Notes: a model not told the origin generated them from the letters alone. DNA of 64,000 bases from Syntrophomonas sp. (GCA_016841425.1 JAENZE010000009.1:62001-126000); one strand, 5' to 3'. Positions 35,920 through 45,107 are shown, counted from the stretch's first letter. Numbers and translations: made by a program.

Positions 35920-36750
35920 ATGAGAGTTCAAATAATTACAGATAGTACGTCTTATCTACCGGCTGACGTAATTGAAAAATATAATATTAGGATTATTCCC
36001 TTGAATGTTCATTTTGAGGGTGAAGTATTTAAAGAGGGCACCCGCTACAGTAATAAGGAATATTATGATAAACTAAAGAATTCTTCTGTTTTTCCCAGCA
36101 CTTCCCAACCGTCCTCAGGCGAATTTCTTGAGATTTTTGAAGAGCTTGATTCCGAGCAGGATGCACTGGTAATTCTATTATCCTCCAAAATATCCGGCAC
36201 CTTCCAATCGGCCAATATGGCCCGGGCGATGTTAACTGGAAAAAATGTTAATTTGCACTTGATAGATTCAGAATTTTCAGGCATGGGGCTTGGGTTTCAG
36301 GTAATAGAAGCCTGTGAACTCCTGGATAGGGGAGCCTCCATAGATGAGATCATAGAAAGATTGAATGAGATAAGACAGAAAATGCGCCTTTTCTTCGTAG
36401 TAGAAAACCTGGAGTATCTTGCCCGTGGAGGCCGTATGAGCACTATCAGCTGCAAACTGGGTACTTTAATCCAACTCAAACCTGTTTTAGCCCTGGAGAA
36501 AGGTGAACTGGCTTTATTCCAGAAGGTAAGAACCTTCCCTCGTGCAATGGCTGTTGTAATGGCCGAGTTAGAGAAGGTCAAGGATAATATGAGCAAAATA
36601 TCAATTCTTAATGTAGAACAGCAGGAGAAAGCCAATCAGCTCAAGGAGCAGCTGCAGCAGAAATATAATGTTCCGGTCAGCATATGCGATTTAGGCCCGG
36701 TGGTAGGTTCTCATTTAGGCCCTGGTTCACTAGGTATTGTCTATTATTAA
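35920..36750 (+). CDS. DegV family fatty-acid-binding protein
   Basis: A 276-residue DegV protein with QIITDSTSYLPADV, PSTSQPSSGEF, SSKISGTFQSA, LEYLARGGRMS and GPVVGSHLGPGSLGIVYY. It is clearly a paralog of the neighbour encoded at 34535-35386, but the two differ along their length, so this is not a recent copy. The ATG at 35920 has GGAGG just upstream; an ATG at 35902 lies before it without a site. Confidence 0.93.
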   Translation: MRVQIITDSTSYLPADVIEKYNIRIIPLNVHFEGEVFKEGTRYSNKEYYDKLKNSSVFPSTSQPSSGEFLEIFEELDSEQDALVILLSSKISGTFQSANMARAMLTGKNVNLHLIDSEFSGMGLGFQVIEACELLDRGASIDEIIERLNEIRQKMRLFFVVENLEYLARGGRMSTISCKLGTLIQLKPVLALEKGELALFQKVRTFPRAMAVVMAELEKVKDNMSKISILNVEQQEKANQLKEQLQQKYNVPVSICDLGPVVGSHLGPGSLGIVYY

Positions 36751-36829
36751 AGCTGTATTTTAATAATTATTAATTATCCATATATATTTATCATACAATT
36801 AGATAAATAAATAACCAAGAGAGCCCCAG

Positions 36830-36871
36830 AGCCCCTCCCTTTATCTATTCATGGGAAGGGCTTATCTTTTT
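36830..36871 (+). terminator. Terminator downstream of second degV
   Basis: AGCCCCTCCC and GGGAAGGGCT form a 10-bp stem with one mismatch, followed by TATCTTTTT. Confidence 0.7.
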
Positions 36872-36886
36872 GTAGGAGGGTATTTA

Positions 36887-37423
36887 ATGGATATGCAAAT
36901 ACCACCGTTAGCGGATATTAGACAGAGAGCAGCTTCTATTGCCAGTGAGCATTTTCGAAAAGGCCTTAATTGTGCTGAATCAGTATATAAAGCTATACAG
37001 GATGTGGGATTAGTTGATCTCCCGGCTGAAACTATTGCTCTGGCAACTGCATTCGGCGGAGGCATTGGCCTTCATGGTGATGTTTGTGGAGCTCTAGTAG
37101 GTTTGACTATGGCTGTAAGTGCTGTTCATGGACGCAGACAACCATGGGTAGAAGAATATCGGGATACAATAGATCAGCTATACGGAAATCCTGGCCTATA
37201 CCGCTTCTTTAATCAAATCCCAGAGCAGTTTGAAAAAAACTTCGGGTCTACTACTTGCCAGGAACTTATTAAAGATTATCCAGAATGGTTTGATAGCCAG
37301 AGATTTTGCCGATGTCGGTACATAGTTGAGGAAGCCACAGTTATGGCTGTAGATTTCATTTTTCAGGGAAAGGAAGAGGGGTACTGCCAGGCCTTTGGCA
37401 AAAATATGGCGGGTAAGCAATAG
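36887..37423 (+). CDS. C_GCAxxG_C_C family protein
   Basis: A 178-residue protein of the C_GCAxxG_C_C (redox-associated) family. Conserved features: LNCAESVYKAIQD near the N-terminus, ATAFGGGIGLHGDVCGALVG in the middle, and Cys residues in STTCQELI and FCRCRYIVEEA. The spaced cysteines may carry a metal or redox centre; the reaction is unknown. The ATG at 36887 has AGGAGGG upstream; an earlier ATG at 36851 lies inside a terminator. A close paralog sits in the mutase operon at 54129-54668. Confidence 0.82.
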   Translation: MDMQIPPLADIRQRAASIASEHFRKGLNCAESVYKAIQDVGLVDLPAETIALATAFGGGIGLHGDVCGALVGLTMAVSAVHGRRQPWVEEYRDTIDQLYGNPGLYRFFNQIPEQFEKNFGSTTCQELIKDYPEWFDSQRFCRCRYIVEEATVMAVDFIFQGKEEGYCQAFGKNMAGKQ

Positions 37424-37441
37424 GAGGGGGCGGAAACAATT

Positions 37442-37531
37442 GTGGCCAGAGTTATTCCCATGACAGCAACACCCAGTAAATCCGATTCTGTCTGTAACAA
37501 CACTAAAAAGCTCCAGGTTAGCTCTATGTAA
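37442..37531 (+). CDS. Possible 29-residue small ORF
   Basis: GTG at 37442 lies 11 bases after GGAGGGGG, just past the C_GCAxxG_C_C gene. The frame reads VARVIPMTATPSKSDSV and ends at 37531. Spacing is long and no family is known, so it may not be expressed. Confidence 0.2.
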   Translation: MARVIPMTATPSKSDSVCNNTKKLQVSSM

Positions 37532-37605
37532 AATGAAATTGGTGAATTACTAAAGCTCACGTTATATAGTTACAAACCAGCCTACCAGTTAATTAATCTA
37601 ATAGG

Positions 37606-37646
37606 ATAGAGAGCGTTCCCCTTCATCTTGGGAAACCGCCCTCTAT
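37606..37646 (+). terminator. Hairpin between convergent genes
   Basis: ATAGAGAGCGTTCCC and GGGAAACCGCCCTCTAT pair imperfectly. Position between converging genes supports a terminator; there is no strong T-run. Confidence 0.45.
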
Positions 37647-37688
37647 ATAATCATTAAATATAATTACTAAATAAAACCTCAGGTATTA

Positions 37689-37985
37689 CTACCTGGTTAA
37701 CAATACTGCCAGTAAGGCACTAGCTGCACCGATCAATCCAGTAATGTAGCCTATTTTCTCCCATCCAGACCTATTGATATTCCGTTCCCCTTCCCGATTG
37801 GCATCATTTTTATCCAGACGGCTTTCACAAATATCTATCCTGTCCCTAATTCCATTATAGTCGCGGATTAATGTTTGCATTATCTCTATTTTTATAGACA
37901 CTTCATCTATCTTTTTGTTAGCGTTATCCACTTTTTCCTGCAGCTGCATTATTAGATTCCACTCTCTGTTATCGTCAGTATTCAA
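37689..37985 (-). CDS. XhlA-like small coiled-coil membrane protein
   Basis: A 98-residue protein: helical coiled coil in residues 8-62 (LQEKVDNANKKIDEVSIKIE), a basic patch, and one C-terminal membrane helix (GYITGLIGAASALLAVLL). This layout fits haemolysin XhlA / phage-holin-associated proteins. TTG start at 37985 with AGGAGG 7 bases upstream. No other phage gene is near, so it may be a domesticated leftover or an unrelated protein with the same layout. Confidence 0.5.
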   Translation of the reverse strand: MNTDDNREWNLIMQLQEKVDNANKKIDEVSIKIEIMQTLIRDYNGIRDRIDICESRLDKNDANREGERNINRSGWEKIGYITGLIGAASALLAVLLTR

Positions 37986-38210
37986 TGCTCCACCTCCTGG
38001 AATGTTTTTACAATATTATATGAGTATATGTCATTCGATGTACAATAATAATCGCCCCGACTGTCAAAGGCGCCATATAATGGGAGCAGATTCCATCCTA
38101 AAAATACAGGTTCTTCAGCAGGTATTTTGAATTAACTCCAATATGCTCAGGCAAATAGAATAATGTTTATACTCCTGGTACAACTTATAATCAGGAAGGA
38201 GGGAATTTGG

Positions 38211-38417
38211 ATGAGAATAAGTGATGCCAATAAACTAGTTGGTACAATTATTAAAGTAAAATCGGGGCAGGATATGACTGAAGTTATCCTGGATATCGGA
38301 GATCAAGCCGTTACAGCTACAATCACTTCCGGAGCGGCTAATGATATGAAGCTTAAAGAAGGAGATCAGATTTTCGCTGTTTTCAATTCATCCGATGTAT
38401 CTCTGATAAAAGGATAA
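38211..38417 (+). CDS. Stand-alone Mop-domain (molbindin) protein
   Basis: A 68-residue single Mop domain: MRISDANKLVGTIIKVKSG, then VILDIGDQAVTATITS and LKEGDQIFAVFNSSDVSLIK. Molbindins bind molybdate or tungstate in the cytoplasm as storage or sensing proteins. The first eleven residues differ from the usual MKLSARN opening but keep the position. ATG at 38211 with GGAGG 8 bases upstream. A terminator follows. No mod transporter genes are adjacent. Confidence 0.82.
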   Translation: MRISDANKLVGTIIKVKSGQDMTEVILDIGDQAVTATITSGAANDMKLKEGDQIFAVFNSSDVSLIKG

Positions 38418-38446
38418 CTTGGAAGGATTATTTAGTCTTATAATGT

Positions 38447-38482
38447 AAAAGAGCCGGCATTTATGTTTCTGCCAGCTCTTTT
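38447..38482 (+). terminator. Terminator after molbindin gene
   Basis: AAAAGAGCCGGCA and TGCCAGCTCTTTT pair with one mismatch around a 10-base loop. Confidence 0.82.
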
Positions 38483-38822
38483 ACTTTGGAGGTTTTTGGA
38501 TGAACATTTATGACCTCCCTGTTTTTATTTCATCACCCTCTGAAGCTCTGTCCCTAGTCCTAAAAGGTTAATTTTTCAATTTTAGGGCTACGGCTAACAT
38601 GCTCGTAATAACCCCATTTCTCCTAAAGGTTTTACCTTTTAAAGAACTAAATTTCACTTCCCAGGTGATTTTGACTATTTGTTTTTCTTTAATAACATTT
38701 TATGCAATCAGTCAATATTTGTCAATGAATTTTCAGAAGATTTTGACATCGTGATTGTTTTCTTTTTCTTAATCTGACAGATTCAGTGCAAAGATACTAA
38801 AATCTCCATCCAGAACTTGAGT
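38483..38822. other. Intergenic region, nothing clear
   Basis: AT-rich; no supported gene, repeat or hairpin seen in about 340 bases. Confidence 0.3.
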
Positions 38823-38945
38823 CTATATTTTGGCCAGTATTCGCGCGAATATCCATAATGCAGTTACTGCGGTCATCAGAGTAAATATTGAAACAATTAC
38901 CCCTATCTTATTGTTTTTTATAAAATCTATTAATTTTTTAATCAT
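38823..38945 (-). CDS. 40-residue single-helix membrane protein
   Basis: ATG at 38945 follows AGGTGGG closely. The product is basic at the start (MIKKLIDFIKNNK), then one membrane helix (IGVIVSIFTLMTAVTALWIF) and a short ARILAKI end. Too short for routine calling. It could be a small envelope protein; function unknown. Confidence 0.5.
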   Translation of the reverse strand: MIKKLIDFIKNNKIGVIVSIFTLMTAVTALWIFARILAKI

Positions 38946-39056
38946 AATCCCACCTGCTAAAACATATTGGTTCTAATAAAGTTAGATAACTAATTCTACT
39001 TCGCCCAACAATCTTCCTGCTCAAATATAAAAAGAGGATATCAGCAAACAGATATG

Positions 39057-39094
39057 AAAAACCCTGTTCCTTTATTAAAGAGAACAGGGTTTTT
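39057..39094 (-). terminator. Terminator downstream of 107-residue gene
   Basis: A 13-bp perfect stem AAAAACCCTGTTC / GAACAGGGTTTTT with a 12-base loop. Symmetric, so it could act in both directions. Confidence 0.82.
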
Positions 39095-39158
39095 CAGGAA
39101 GAGTTATGTATACAGAGTATTTGATGAAAGTATTATTTCTTTAATGATCAGTACATGC

Positions 39159-39482
39159 TTAAGCCGCCGGATGCATTTTCTCTATGCCCCTGGTTTCCTG
39201 GTAAAAATGATCTATCCATTGCTGATTAATCTCTTGTATATCCATTGGCACTTGAGGTGTAAGCGGTCCATATAGTAATGAATAAGCAGCAAAATAGGAT
39301 TCAGTCCATTGATCCACAAGCAAATTATCCTGGTGCGTGGGCATAAATGCTTCCAACCAGTCCATATTTGTTTCTTCGAGCATTTTAAATGGATGTAATT
39401 CTATAGCACCATAGATTACTTCCAAAGTATTCAGGTAGTTTACACTCCAATTGTCGATGGTTTTGTCATTTTCTGCAGGCAT
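39159..39482 (-). CDS. Hypothetical protein with two-fold internal repeat
   Basis: A 107-residue protein starting at ATG 39482, preceded by AAGGAGGTG. It repeats a pattern twice: NWSVNYLNTLEVIYGAI then DWLEAFM, and QWTESYFAAYSLLYGPL then QWIDHFY. Trp and Tyr keep the same spacing in both halves. Such Trp-rich helical repeats are unusual; no family recognised. A longer frame to 39602 has no ribosome site. Confidence 0.55.
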   Translation of the reverse strand: MPAENDKTIDNWSVNYLNTLEVIYGAIELHPFKMLEETNMDWLEAFMPTHQDNLLVDQWTESYFAAYSLLYGPLTPQVPMDIQEINQQWIDHFYQETRGIEKMHPAA

Positions 39483-39959
39483 AGCTTTCACCTCCTTGAA
39501 TATTCCGCTGAATAATGAATCTATTCTGAACCAGATGCCATCCTGATTTAATATTTTGATTAGTCCAAAATTGAGTCCAGACCCTACCTGAATATTATGC
39601 AAATACTATGCCAGAAGCGCTTCAGATCGCCAAGATACTATTACCGAAAAAATGCGGCTTAAAATAATTTCGATCTGGAAAACAAAAGGATTTTATGGTT
39701 ATTCCAATTCATATTTGGATCAGCATAATACAATAATGGATCATCTGGTCGATGCTCTGCTTAACACTACCAGGGTAAATTTTTATTCACAGCATTGTAG
39801 TTATTATTGCTTGGATACGTATTTGAATCATTTTTCTTAACCTCTTAATTGTTTTACCATTTAACAGGTTTAATTTTGGAAAGTTCTTTTCATTCGATAT
39901 ACATAGCTGGTATAGCAGCAAGTTTAATTTTGATTAACCAAACAGAAAAATAAACGAAG
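39483..39959. other. Intergenic region, no supported gene
   Basis: About 475 bases. A 62-codon plus-strand frame at 39652-39840 lacks a ribosome site and family likeness. The promoter of the 107-residue gene should lie at the left end. Confidence 0.3.
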
Positions 39960-39982
39960 GAGCCCGGAATAGTTCCAGGCTC
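39960..39982 (-). terminator. Terminator downstream of DUF6125 gene
   Basis: GAGCCCGGAA and TTCCAGGCTC pair with one mismatch around a 3-base loop, about 80 bases past the gene, with a T-rich stretch after it on the minus strand. Confidence 0.55.
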
Positions 39983-40063
39983 TTAAACACGTACATGGAT
40001 TTCAAAGTTGAGTTGCCTTTATTTGTTTCTGGTAAATCTAAGTTTGGTATAACGATCCTTAGA

Positions 40064-40828
40064 TTATGGGGTCTGCTGTTCCTTGTCGGTAAGGGTGAAG
40101 CGCCAGGCACAAAACCATTCATCAGGATGCTTATCTGGTGGGCAGCCGATACATTCTGTCTTTATACGCTGATCTATGGCCCGGGCAAAATAGCTATATT
40201 CAACCAGTCCCGCTGATTTACAGGGATAATCGTCTAACCCTTGACGCTTCCGGGCAGACTGCACCCGACAGTCATTCATTTGAAATACTATGCTGTCAGG
40301 ACTCTCATCAATAATAGATTGTACATTGATCCTTGCATACATCCGGAATTGCAGAGCCTTTTTCAAACCTTCAAGTCCTGCTTGATCCGGGAGATTCAGA
40401 AAGCGTTTTATGGCCCAGGCCTCAAAAGGGGAAAATCTAGTCCAGCAAGAATCGTTACAGCGTTTTGCATCATACATGTCATTGCTGAATTCTACTGCCT
40501 GAAACCAAATACCATCACCAGCCAACCAGTTGTTTCCAAGGTGGGTTAATAATTCCATTATCCTTTCCCGGGGCATATCCAAAAGAGGTTTGGGTACACC
40601 ATCCACCATTTCGAACCCAAAAAATTTGGCCAGCCGGTTCATTTGTATCTGATAGCTTTTTTGATAGGCAGTATCAAGTATATCAAGAGCGCCTTCAAAC
40701 CCCTTCTGATGTTCAACTTCTTTAAACCATAGTACATGGTGTACAATAGTGCGGTGAATCATATCAACAGCCAACCGGGCCAATTCAGTCTGGTTTATCC
40801 CCTCATCCCACGTTTTTACTGTACTCAT
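40064..40828 (-). CDS. DUF6125 family protein
   Basis: A 254-residue soluble protein. The C-terminal half has the family pattern CRVQSARKRQGLDDYPCKS, GLVEYSYFARAID, RIKTECIGCPPDKHPDEWFC, with cysteines that probably bind a metal. An N-terminal helical part begins INQTELARLAVDMIHRTIVH. Relatives occur in anaerobic bacteria of several phyla with no assigned reaction. GGAGGAG precedes the ATG. Confidence 0.65.
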   Translation of the reverse strand: MSTVKTWDEGINQTELARLAVDMIHRTIVHHVLWFKEVEHQKGFEGALDILDTAYQKSYQIQMNRLAKFFGFEMVDGVPKPLLDMPRERIMELLTHLGNNWLAGDGIWFQAVEFSNDMYDAKRCNDSCWTRFSPFEAWAIKRFLNLPDQAGLEGLKKALQFRMYARINVQSIIDESPDSIVFQMNDCRVQSARKRQGLDDYPCKSAGLVEYSYFARAIDQRIKTECIGCPPDKHPDEWFCAWRFTLTDKEQQTP

Positions 40829-41138
40829 ATTTTCTCCTCCTCCATAACTCCATATTTTTTGTCCGGAAATAAAATAACAAGTTCCCGTGTGCTTCGCACC
40901 ACCATTTCTTTAATATTGGGTTGAATGCACAACATATGGATAGTAAATAAATATTGTTGCAAAACTAAAAATATGTGGATAATATTGAATTTTTTAGTAT
41001 TAACAACAGGTTTCTTACAGCAAAATACTGTAGCGCACACAAAAGGTAAGTCTATTAAGAAGAGCAAGAAAAAATAGCAGGCTTAATTTTCGATAAATAT
41101 ACATAAGGCTGGATCCCCGGATCAAAAAAATTCTCCGG
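40829..41138. other. Intergenic region downstream of the B12 uptake operon
   Basis: About 310 bases with no supported gene. No strong terminator hairpin was found after the S-component gene. Confidence 0.3.
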
Positions 41139-41834
41139 CTAAATATATTTTTTGAATCGGCACAGGATAGTATAAAAGGTCCCTGCGAACAGTAGTGAAA
41201 AAACCACATTGCCCACAGCATGAATCCCATCAAACACCAGGCTGGAAGCATATACCGCCAGAAATGTTTTGATGTTCAAAGGATACATAAAAGCTGCCCA
41301 ATGCCAGATATTTATAACCCAGCCATAAAAAAAACCACATAATCCAGCCAGTACAGCAAAACTCAACAGCCTGAACCCTGCTTGTTTAAGCGATAGCATG
41401 GAAGCTAGAGCTCCGCACATTCCCCAGCAGAACATTTGCCAGGGGGTCCAGGGACCCTGTCCAAGAAAGAAATTGGAGACCAGAGCAGCTATAGCACCGA
41501 CCATAAACCCGATTTGAGCACCAAAAACATAACCGGTTATCATTATAATAAATGTAGCCGGTTGGAGGCTGACTATAGCGCTGAAAGCAATTCTGGATAC
41601 GGCTGCCAGAGAAGACATGGTTGCAATTAAGGCAATCATCTTTGAATTCATTTGTTTTTTTTCAAACTGCCAGAAAAAAGCCAGAATCCCCAAAAATACT
41701 ATCAGGGTAGAGAGAAGTGCCCAGTTTAGATTGTATAAAGGGTTTTCTGGTATTATAGTCGCAGACAGAAGCAGTAGAATGATTAGTATACTGAATATAT
41801 ACCTGCTGCGATAAATGAAACTGTTCTTGATCAT
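41139..41834 (-). CDS. ECF transporter S component, probable corrinoid binder
   Basis: A 231-residue integral membrane protein that resembles ECF substrate-capture (S) components: LAAVSRIAFSAIVSLQPATF, ITGYVFGAQIGFMVGAIAAL, SNFFLGQGPWTPWQMFCWGM and a last helix with DGIHAVGNVVFSLLF. Two extra helices precede this core. It is the last gene of a cobalamin-riboswitch operon that also encodes EcfT and a double EcfA, so the substrate is probably a corrinoid; this is inferred from context. The ATG at 41834 lies 4 bases after the stop of the upstream gene; an ATG at 41855 lies inside that gene. Confidence 0.82.
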   Translation of the reverse strand: MIKNSFIYRSRYIFSILIILLLLSATIIPENPLYNLNWALLSTLIVFLGILAFFWQFEKKQMNSKMIALIATMSSLAAVSRIAFSAIVSLQPATFIIMITGYVFGAQIGFMVGAIAALVSNFFLGQGPWTPWQMFCWGMCGALASMLSLKQAGFRLLSFAVLAGLCGFFYGWVINIWHWAAFMYPLNIKTFLAVYASSLVFDGIHAVGNVVFSLLFAGTFYTILCRFKKYI

Positions 41835-41838
41835 TATC

Positions 41839-43383
41839 CTACTGCACCTCTCCATTTATCTTCAATTTATCCCTTAGTTTCATTATGCTATATGCACATT
41901 GAGCCCTGTTCGCGGCAGCTTCCGGGTTAAAATCCGGATATAGCAAGCCGTTCTCGCTGGCAGTTTTCACCAACTCTAAATACCAGTAGGGTCCCGACCC
42001 GGTGGCAGGAGTTTCTATCGGCAAAGTCCTAACCAATATAGCCGCCAACTGAGCTCCAGTAATACTTTGACCGGGGCGAAATTCGCCACCTGGCATACCA
42101 TTAACATATCCCTTTTCGGTGCAGGTCTTTATATAGCTCAAAGCCCAGAAATTTTCAGCCACATCAATAAAACCTGACTCACCACTATATGAACCATTGG
42201 CCAGGTTCATCCCCTTAACCAGCATGGCGGCAAATTCAGCTCGATTCACCGGGTTTTCTGGTCTGAATGTTCCATCCGGGTATCCATTCAGTACATCTGC
42301 TTTTACCAGTTCGCTTATCTGCTGGTAAGCCCAGTAAGCTTCGGGCACATCATTCAATACCAGCCCATTTGCTGGTTCAGGCGGTTGTTTCGCTGAATTA
42401 TTCTCCGGGACACAGGAAATATTGCTTAAAGATTGCAGGGCTGCAGCAGAAGTCTTAATGGGACCCGCAATCACGCCTGGCATATAATAAAAAAGCCCGC
42501 TTTGGTCCTGAAGTCCCAGCAAATGAGTCACAGCATTATTATCCTGTACCGACCAAGCTTCACTTGCAGGTAACTGGCCTGCGGCCAGCAGAGCTTGTAT
42601 TACCGAAGCATCTGTGCTGGCATTAGACTTGGTACCAGCCAGATATCCAGAACTGAAGCCCCCATCCTCTGCCTGACAGGTCTCTAAATAATCTAGACTG
42701 TTTTTAATAACTTCTGAACAACTGGGGTCTTCACCCAATAGTGTTAAAACCTGTATGGCTACCGCTGTATCATCAGCATCGCTGGGTATCCCTTCACACC
42801 ACCCGAAACCTCCATCGTTGTTCTGGCGGTTCATGAGCCATTGCCTGGCCTTCTCCTTATCCGGTATTTCCTGCCCGGCAGAATCAAGAGCCAGAATAGA
42901 CCACATATGCGAATTTATGAAACCCTTTTCACCCTTAAGCACTTGTGCGAATTGTCCGTCTTCTTGTTGAAAAGATAATATACTCTGCACCAGGTTCGTC
43001 CCGTGATATATCATCCCCTGGTCTGCGGATGTTAAAGCCAGCAAGGTGCGGGCATAATCACAAGTGTTATTTAGATCCTCCGGACAGTTATTGAGAAAAT
43101 CTACCGGATTCTTACTGCCTGGAGTCCATTCCCTGGCATTAATATCCTCTCCTGCAGCAGCCAGAGCCATAATAACCCAGCAGGTTACTGATTGGCTGCT
43201 TTCCTGTCCTTCCTTATAAGGAAACCCACCATCCTGGTTCTGAGTAGTGTGCAAATATCTTACCGTCTTTTGTATCTCTGCGGCAAAATTTTCTCCCTGA
43301 GATGCGGATACGCTAACGCAGCTGCTGAAAAATACCAGCACTATGATAAATGCGATAATAATTTTATGTCTTTTTAAAACCAT
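41839..43383 (-). CDS. Secreted alpha/alpha-barrel protein with SLH anchor
   Basis: A 514-residue exported protein. A signal peptide (about 6-27) is followed by prenyltransferase/squalene-cyclase-type repeats (about 35-320) with QNQDGGFPYK, RQNNDGGFGWCEG and CQAEDGGFSSGYLAG, which fold as an alpha/alpha barrel. Three SLH repeats (about 345-510), with GYPDGTFRPENPVNRAEFAA as the clearest, attach it to the cell wall. The barrel is the fold class of the main domain of animal cobalamin carriers. The DxDD motif of true cyclases is not seen. Start at ATG 43383 with GGAGG upstream. Probable corrinoid-binding surface protein, by context. Confidence 0.78.
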   Translation of the reverse strand: MVLKRHKIIIAFIIVLVFFSSCVSVSASQGENFAAEIQKTVRYLHTTQNQDGGFPYKEGQESSQSVTCWVIMALAAAGEDINAREWTPGSKNPVDFLNNCPEDLNNTCDYARTLLALTSADQGMIYHGTNLVQSILSFQQEDGQFAQVLKGEKGFINSHMWSILALDSAGQEIPDKEKARQWLMNRQNNDGGFGWCEGIPSDADDTAVAIQVLTLLGEDPSCSEVIKNSLDYLETCQAEDGGFSSGYLAGTKSNASTDASVIQALLAAGQLPASEAWSVQDNNAVTHLLGLQDQSGLFYYMPGVIAGPIKTSAAALQSLSNISCVPENNSAKQPPEPANGLVLNDVPEAYWAYQQISELVKADVLNGYPDGTFRPENPVNRAEFAAMLVKGMNLANGSYSGESGFIDVAENFWALSYIKTCTEKGYVNGMPGGEFRPGQSITGAQLAAILVRTLPIETPATGSGPYWYLELVKTASENGLLYPDFNPEAAANRAQCAYSIMKLRDKLKINGEVQ

Positions 43384-43400
43384 ATTGTCTTCCCTCCTAA

Positions 43401-45107
43401 TCATAAGGCTGTGACTATCTCTTTACTCTTGATTGAGGTGGTTAGTCCCAGTAAAGCCTTTACCCCTTCATTAACAGTTATCACATCATCAACAATATCG
43501 TTGAACAATTTCGCTATTTGCGGTGAATAGAAAGTGGAGTGCTGAAGAACGTCATACTTGCTTCCCTGTTCTATAATCCCTCCATCAAACATCAGGCAAA
43601 TATCGCGGGCGTATTCAGCGGCAAAATCAACGTCATGGGTTACCATCATCACCGCTGTTCCCTGCCTATTAATCTCCAGCAAAAGCTTACCCAACTCTTC
43701 TTTTAATTGATAATCAAATCCCCTGGTTGGCTCATCCAGCAGAAGCAGCCGTGGTTTGCTTACCAAGACTGTTGCCAGGGCCACCCGCTGCCGTTCCCCG
43801 GTACTTAAATCTCGAGGATTACATTGACTATAAGGCTCTAGATTAAACCTGTTGATTATCTCATCACCGTACCCATCCTCGCTTAAGTCTAAATTCTTCA
43901 TGGTAAATTGAATCTCTTCTCTAACACTGGGCATAAATAAGTAGTCGTTGGGGTCCTGTGATAGATATGCAACTGAACGGGCCATATCCTCTATGGGCAG
44001 TTCCCTGGTGTCTTTTCCTGCGACCTTGATGCTGCCTCGATTGGGCTTTAATAATCCATTAATATTTTTCAGCAGGGTGGTTTTGCCGGCCCCATTCTCC
44101 CCCAGAACCGCAATGAAATCGCCCTCCCGAATCTTAAGATTTACGTTTTTTAGAGCCTCTCCGGTATTAGGATAGGTAAACCAGAGATTTTGAATATCAA
44201 CCAGATTCTCTCTTGAATCTATTTCTGAAATAGCTACTGGATCCAGAGCTGAGTTAAAGCTATTTTGACCCCTGGTCTCAGGGATATAAGAATTAATAAA
44301 CTGACGGCCTTGTTTAACTGTTAGGGGCAGATCCTTAAATCCTGCCCTGGCAAATAACCGGGGCAAAGGAGGCAGGTATGATACGGGGGCTTTTTGCATC
44401 CAAATTCCACTGGATCTATTCCCTGCTTTCAAATCAGCAGATATCCCGCCGTTATCCATGACCAAAATTCTATCCGCCAAATGGCAGCATCTTTCCAGCC
44501 GCTGTTCGATCATTATGATGGTAGTTCCGTTGTCTTCATTCAACCTTCTAATTATGTTGAGCAGTTCTTCAGCAGCAACCGGGTCCAGCTGAGAAGTAGG
44601 CTCATCCAGGAGCAAAACCCCGGGATGCATGGCCAATACTCCTGCCAGAGCTACCTTTTGCTTTTGTCCACCTGATAATTCAGCTACATTACTGTCTAAA
44701 TGTGGAGATAATCCCAGTGAACTGCTCATCTCCATAACCCTTCGTTTCATGAGTTTATCAGGCAGACCCAGATTTTCCAGGCCGAATGCTATTTCCTGCT
44801 CTACGTTCATCATTACTAACTGGCTTTCCGGATTCTGGAATACTATACCCACCTCCTGTACCAGTTGGTGATGACTCATTTGAGCTATCTCTTTGCCATC
44901 CAGAGATATTTTCCCCTGCAAAGTTCCATTATAAAAACCAGGAGCCAGACCTGATATAGTGCGCAGGAGGGTTGACTTTCCACTTCCCGAGTTCCCTACA
45001 ATTAACACAAACTGGCCTTCGAAAATATCGAGATTTATCCTGTTCAAAGCAGGCTTAATAGTATCCGGGTAATAATAACTTAAATCCTGGATTTTAATAT
45101 CGGCCAT
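43401..45107 (-). CDS. ECF transporter energy-coupling ATPase, two fused ABC domains
   Basis: A 568-residue protein holding both ECF ATPases in one chain. Domain 1 (about 1-225) has Walker A GNSGSGKST (38-46), signature LSGGQKQ and LLLDEPTSQLD; domain 2 (about 305-530) has GENGAGKTT (336-344), LSTGERQ and LLLDEPTRGFD. It powers uptake through EcfT and the S component. The ATG at 45107 lies 6 bases after GGGGGTG and overlaps ecfT by 28 bases; a GTG at 45116 is less likely. Confidence 0.9.
   Translation of the reverse strand: MADIKIQDLSYYYPDTIKPALNRINLDIFEGQFVLIVGNSGSGKSTLLRTISGLAPGFYNGTLQGKISLDGKEIAQMSHHQLVQEVGIVFQNPESQLVMMNVEQEIAFGLENLGLPDKLMKRRVMEMSSSLGLSPHLDSNVAELSGGQKQKVALAGVLAMHPGVLLLDEPTSQLDPVAAEELLNIIRRLNEDNGTTIIMIEQRLERCCHLADRILVMDNGGISADLKAGNRSSGIWMQKAPVSYLPPLPRLFARAGFKDLPLTVKQGRQFINSYIPETRGQNSFNSALDPVAISEIDSRENLVDIQNLWFTYPNTGEALKNVNLKIREGDFIAVLGENGAGKTTLLKNINGLLKPNRGSIKVAGKDTRELPIEDMARSVAYLSQDPNDYLFMPSVREEIQFTMKNLDLSEDGYGDEIINRFNLEPYSQCNPRDLSTGERQRVALATVLVSKPRLLLLDEPTRGFDYQLKEELGKLLLEINRQGTAVMMVTHDVDFAAEYARDICLMFDGGIIEQGSKYDVLQHSTFYSPQIAKLFNDIVDDVITVNEGVKALLGLTTSIKSKEIVTAL

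Noticed and set aside
37689-37985. Prophage on the basis of the XhlA-like gene
   Set aside because: No other phage structural, lysis or integrase gene lies nearby.
41839-43383. A true terpene cyclase or prenyltransferase for the barrel-SLH protein
   Set aside because: No DxDD or DDXXD-type catalytic motif is seen, the protein is secreted and wall-anchored, and the operon is under a cobalamin riboswitch.
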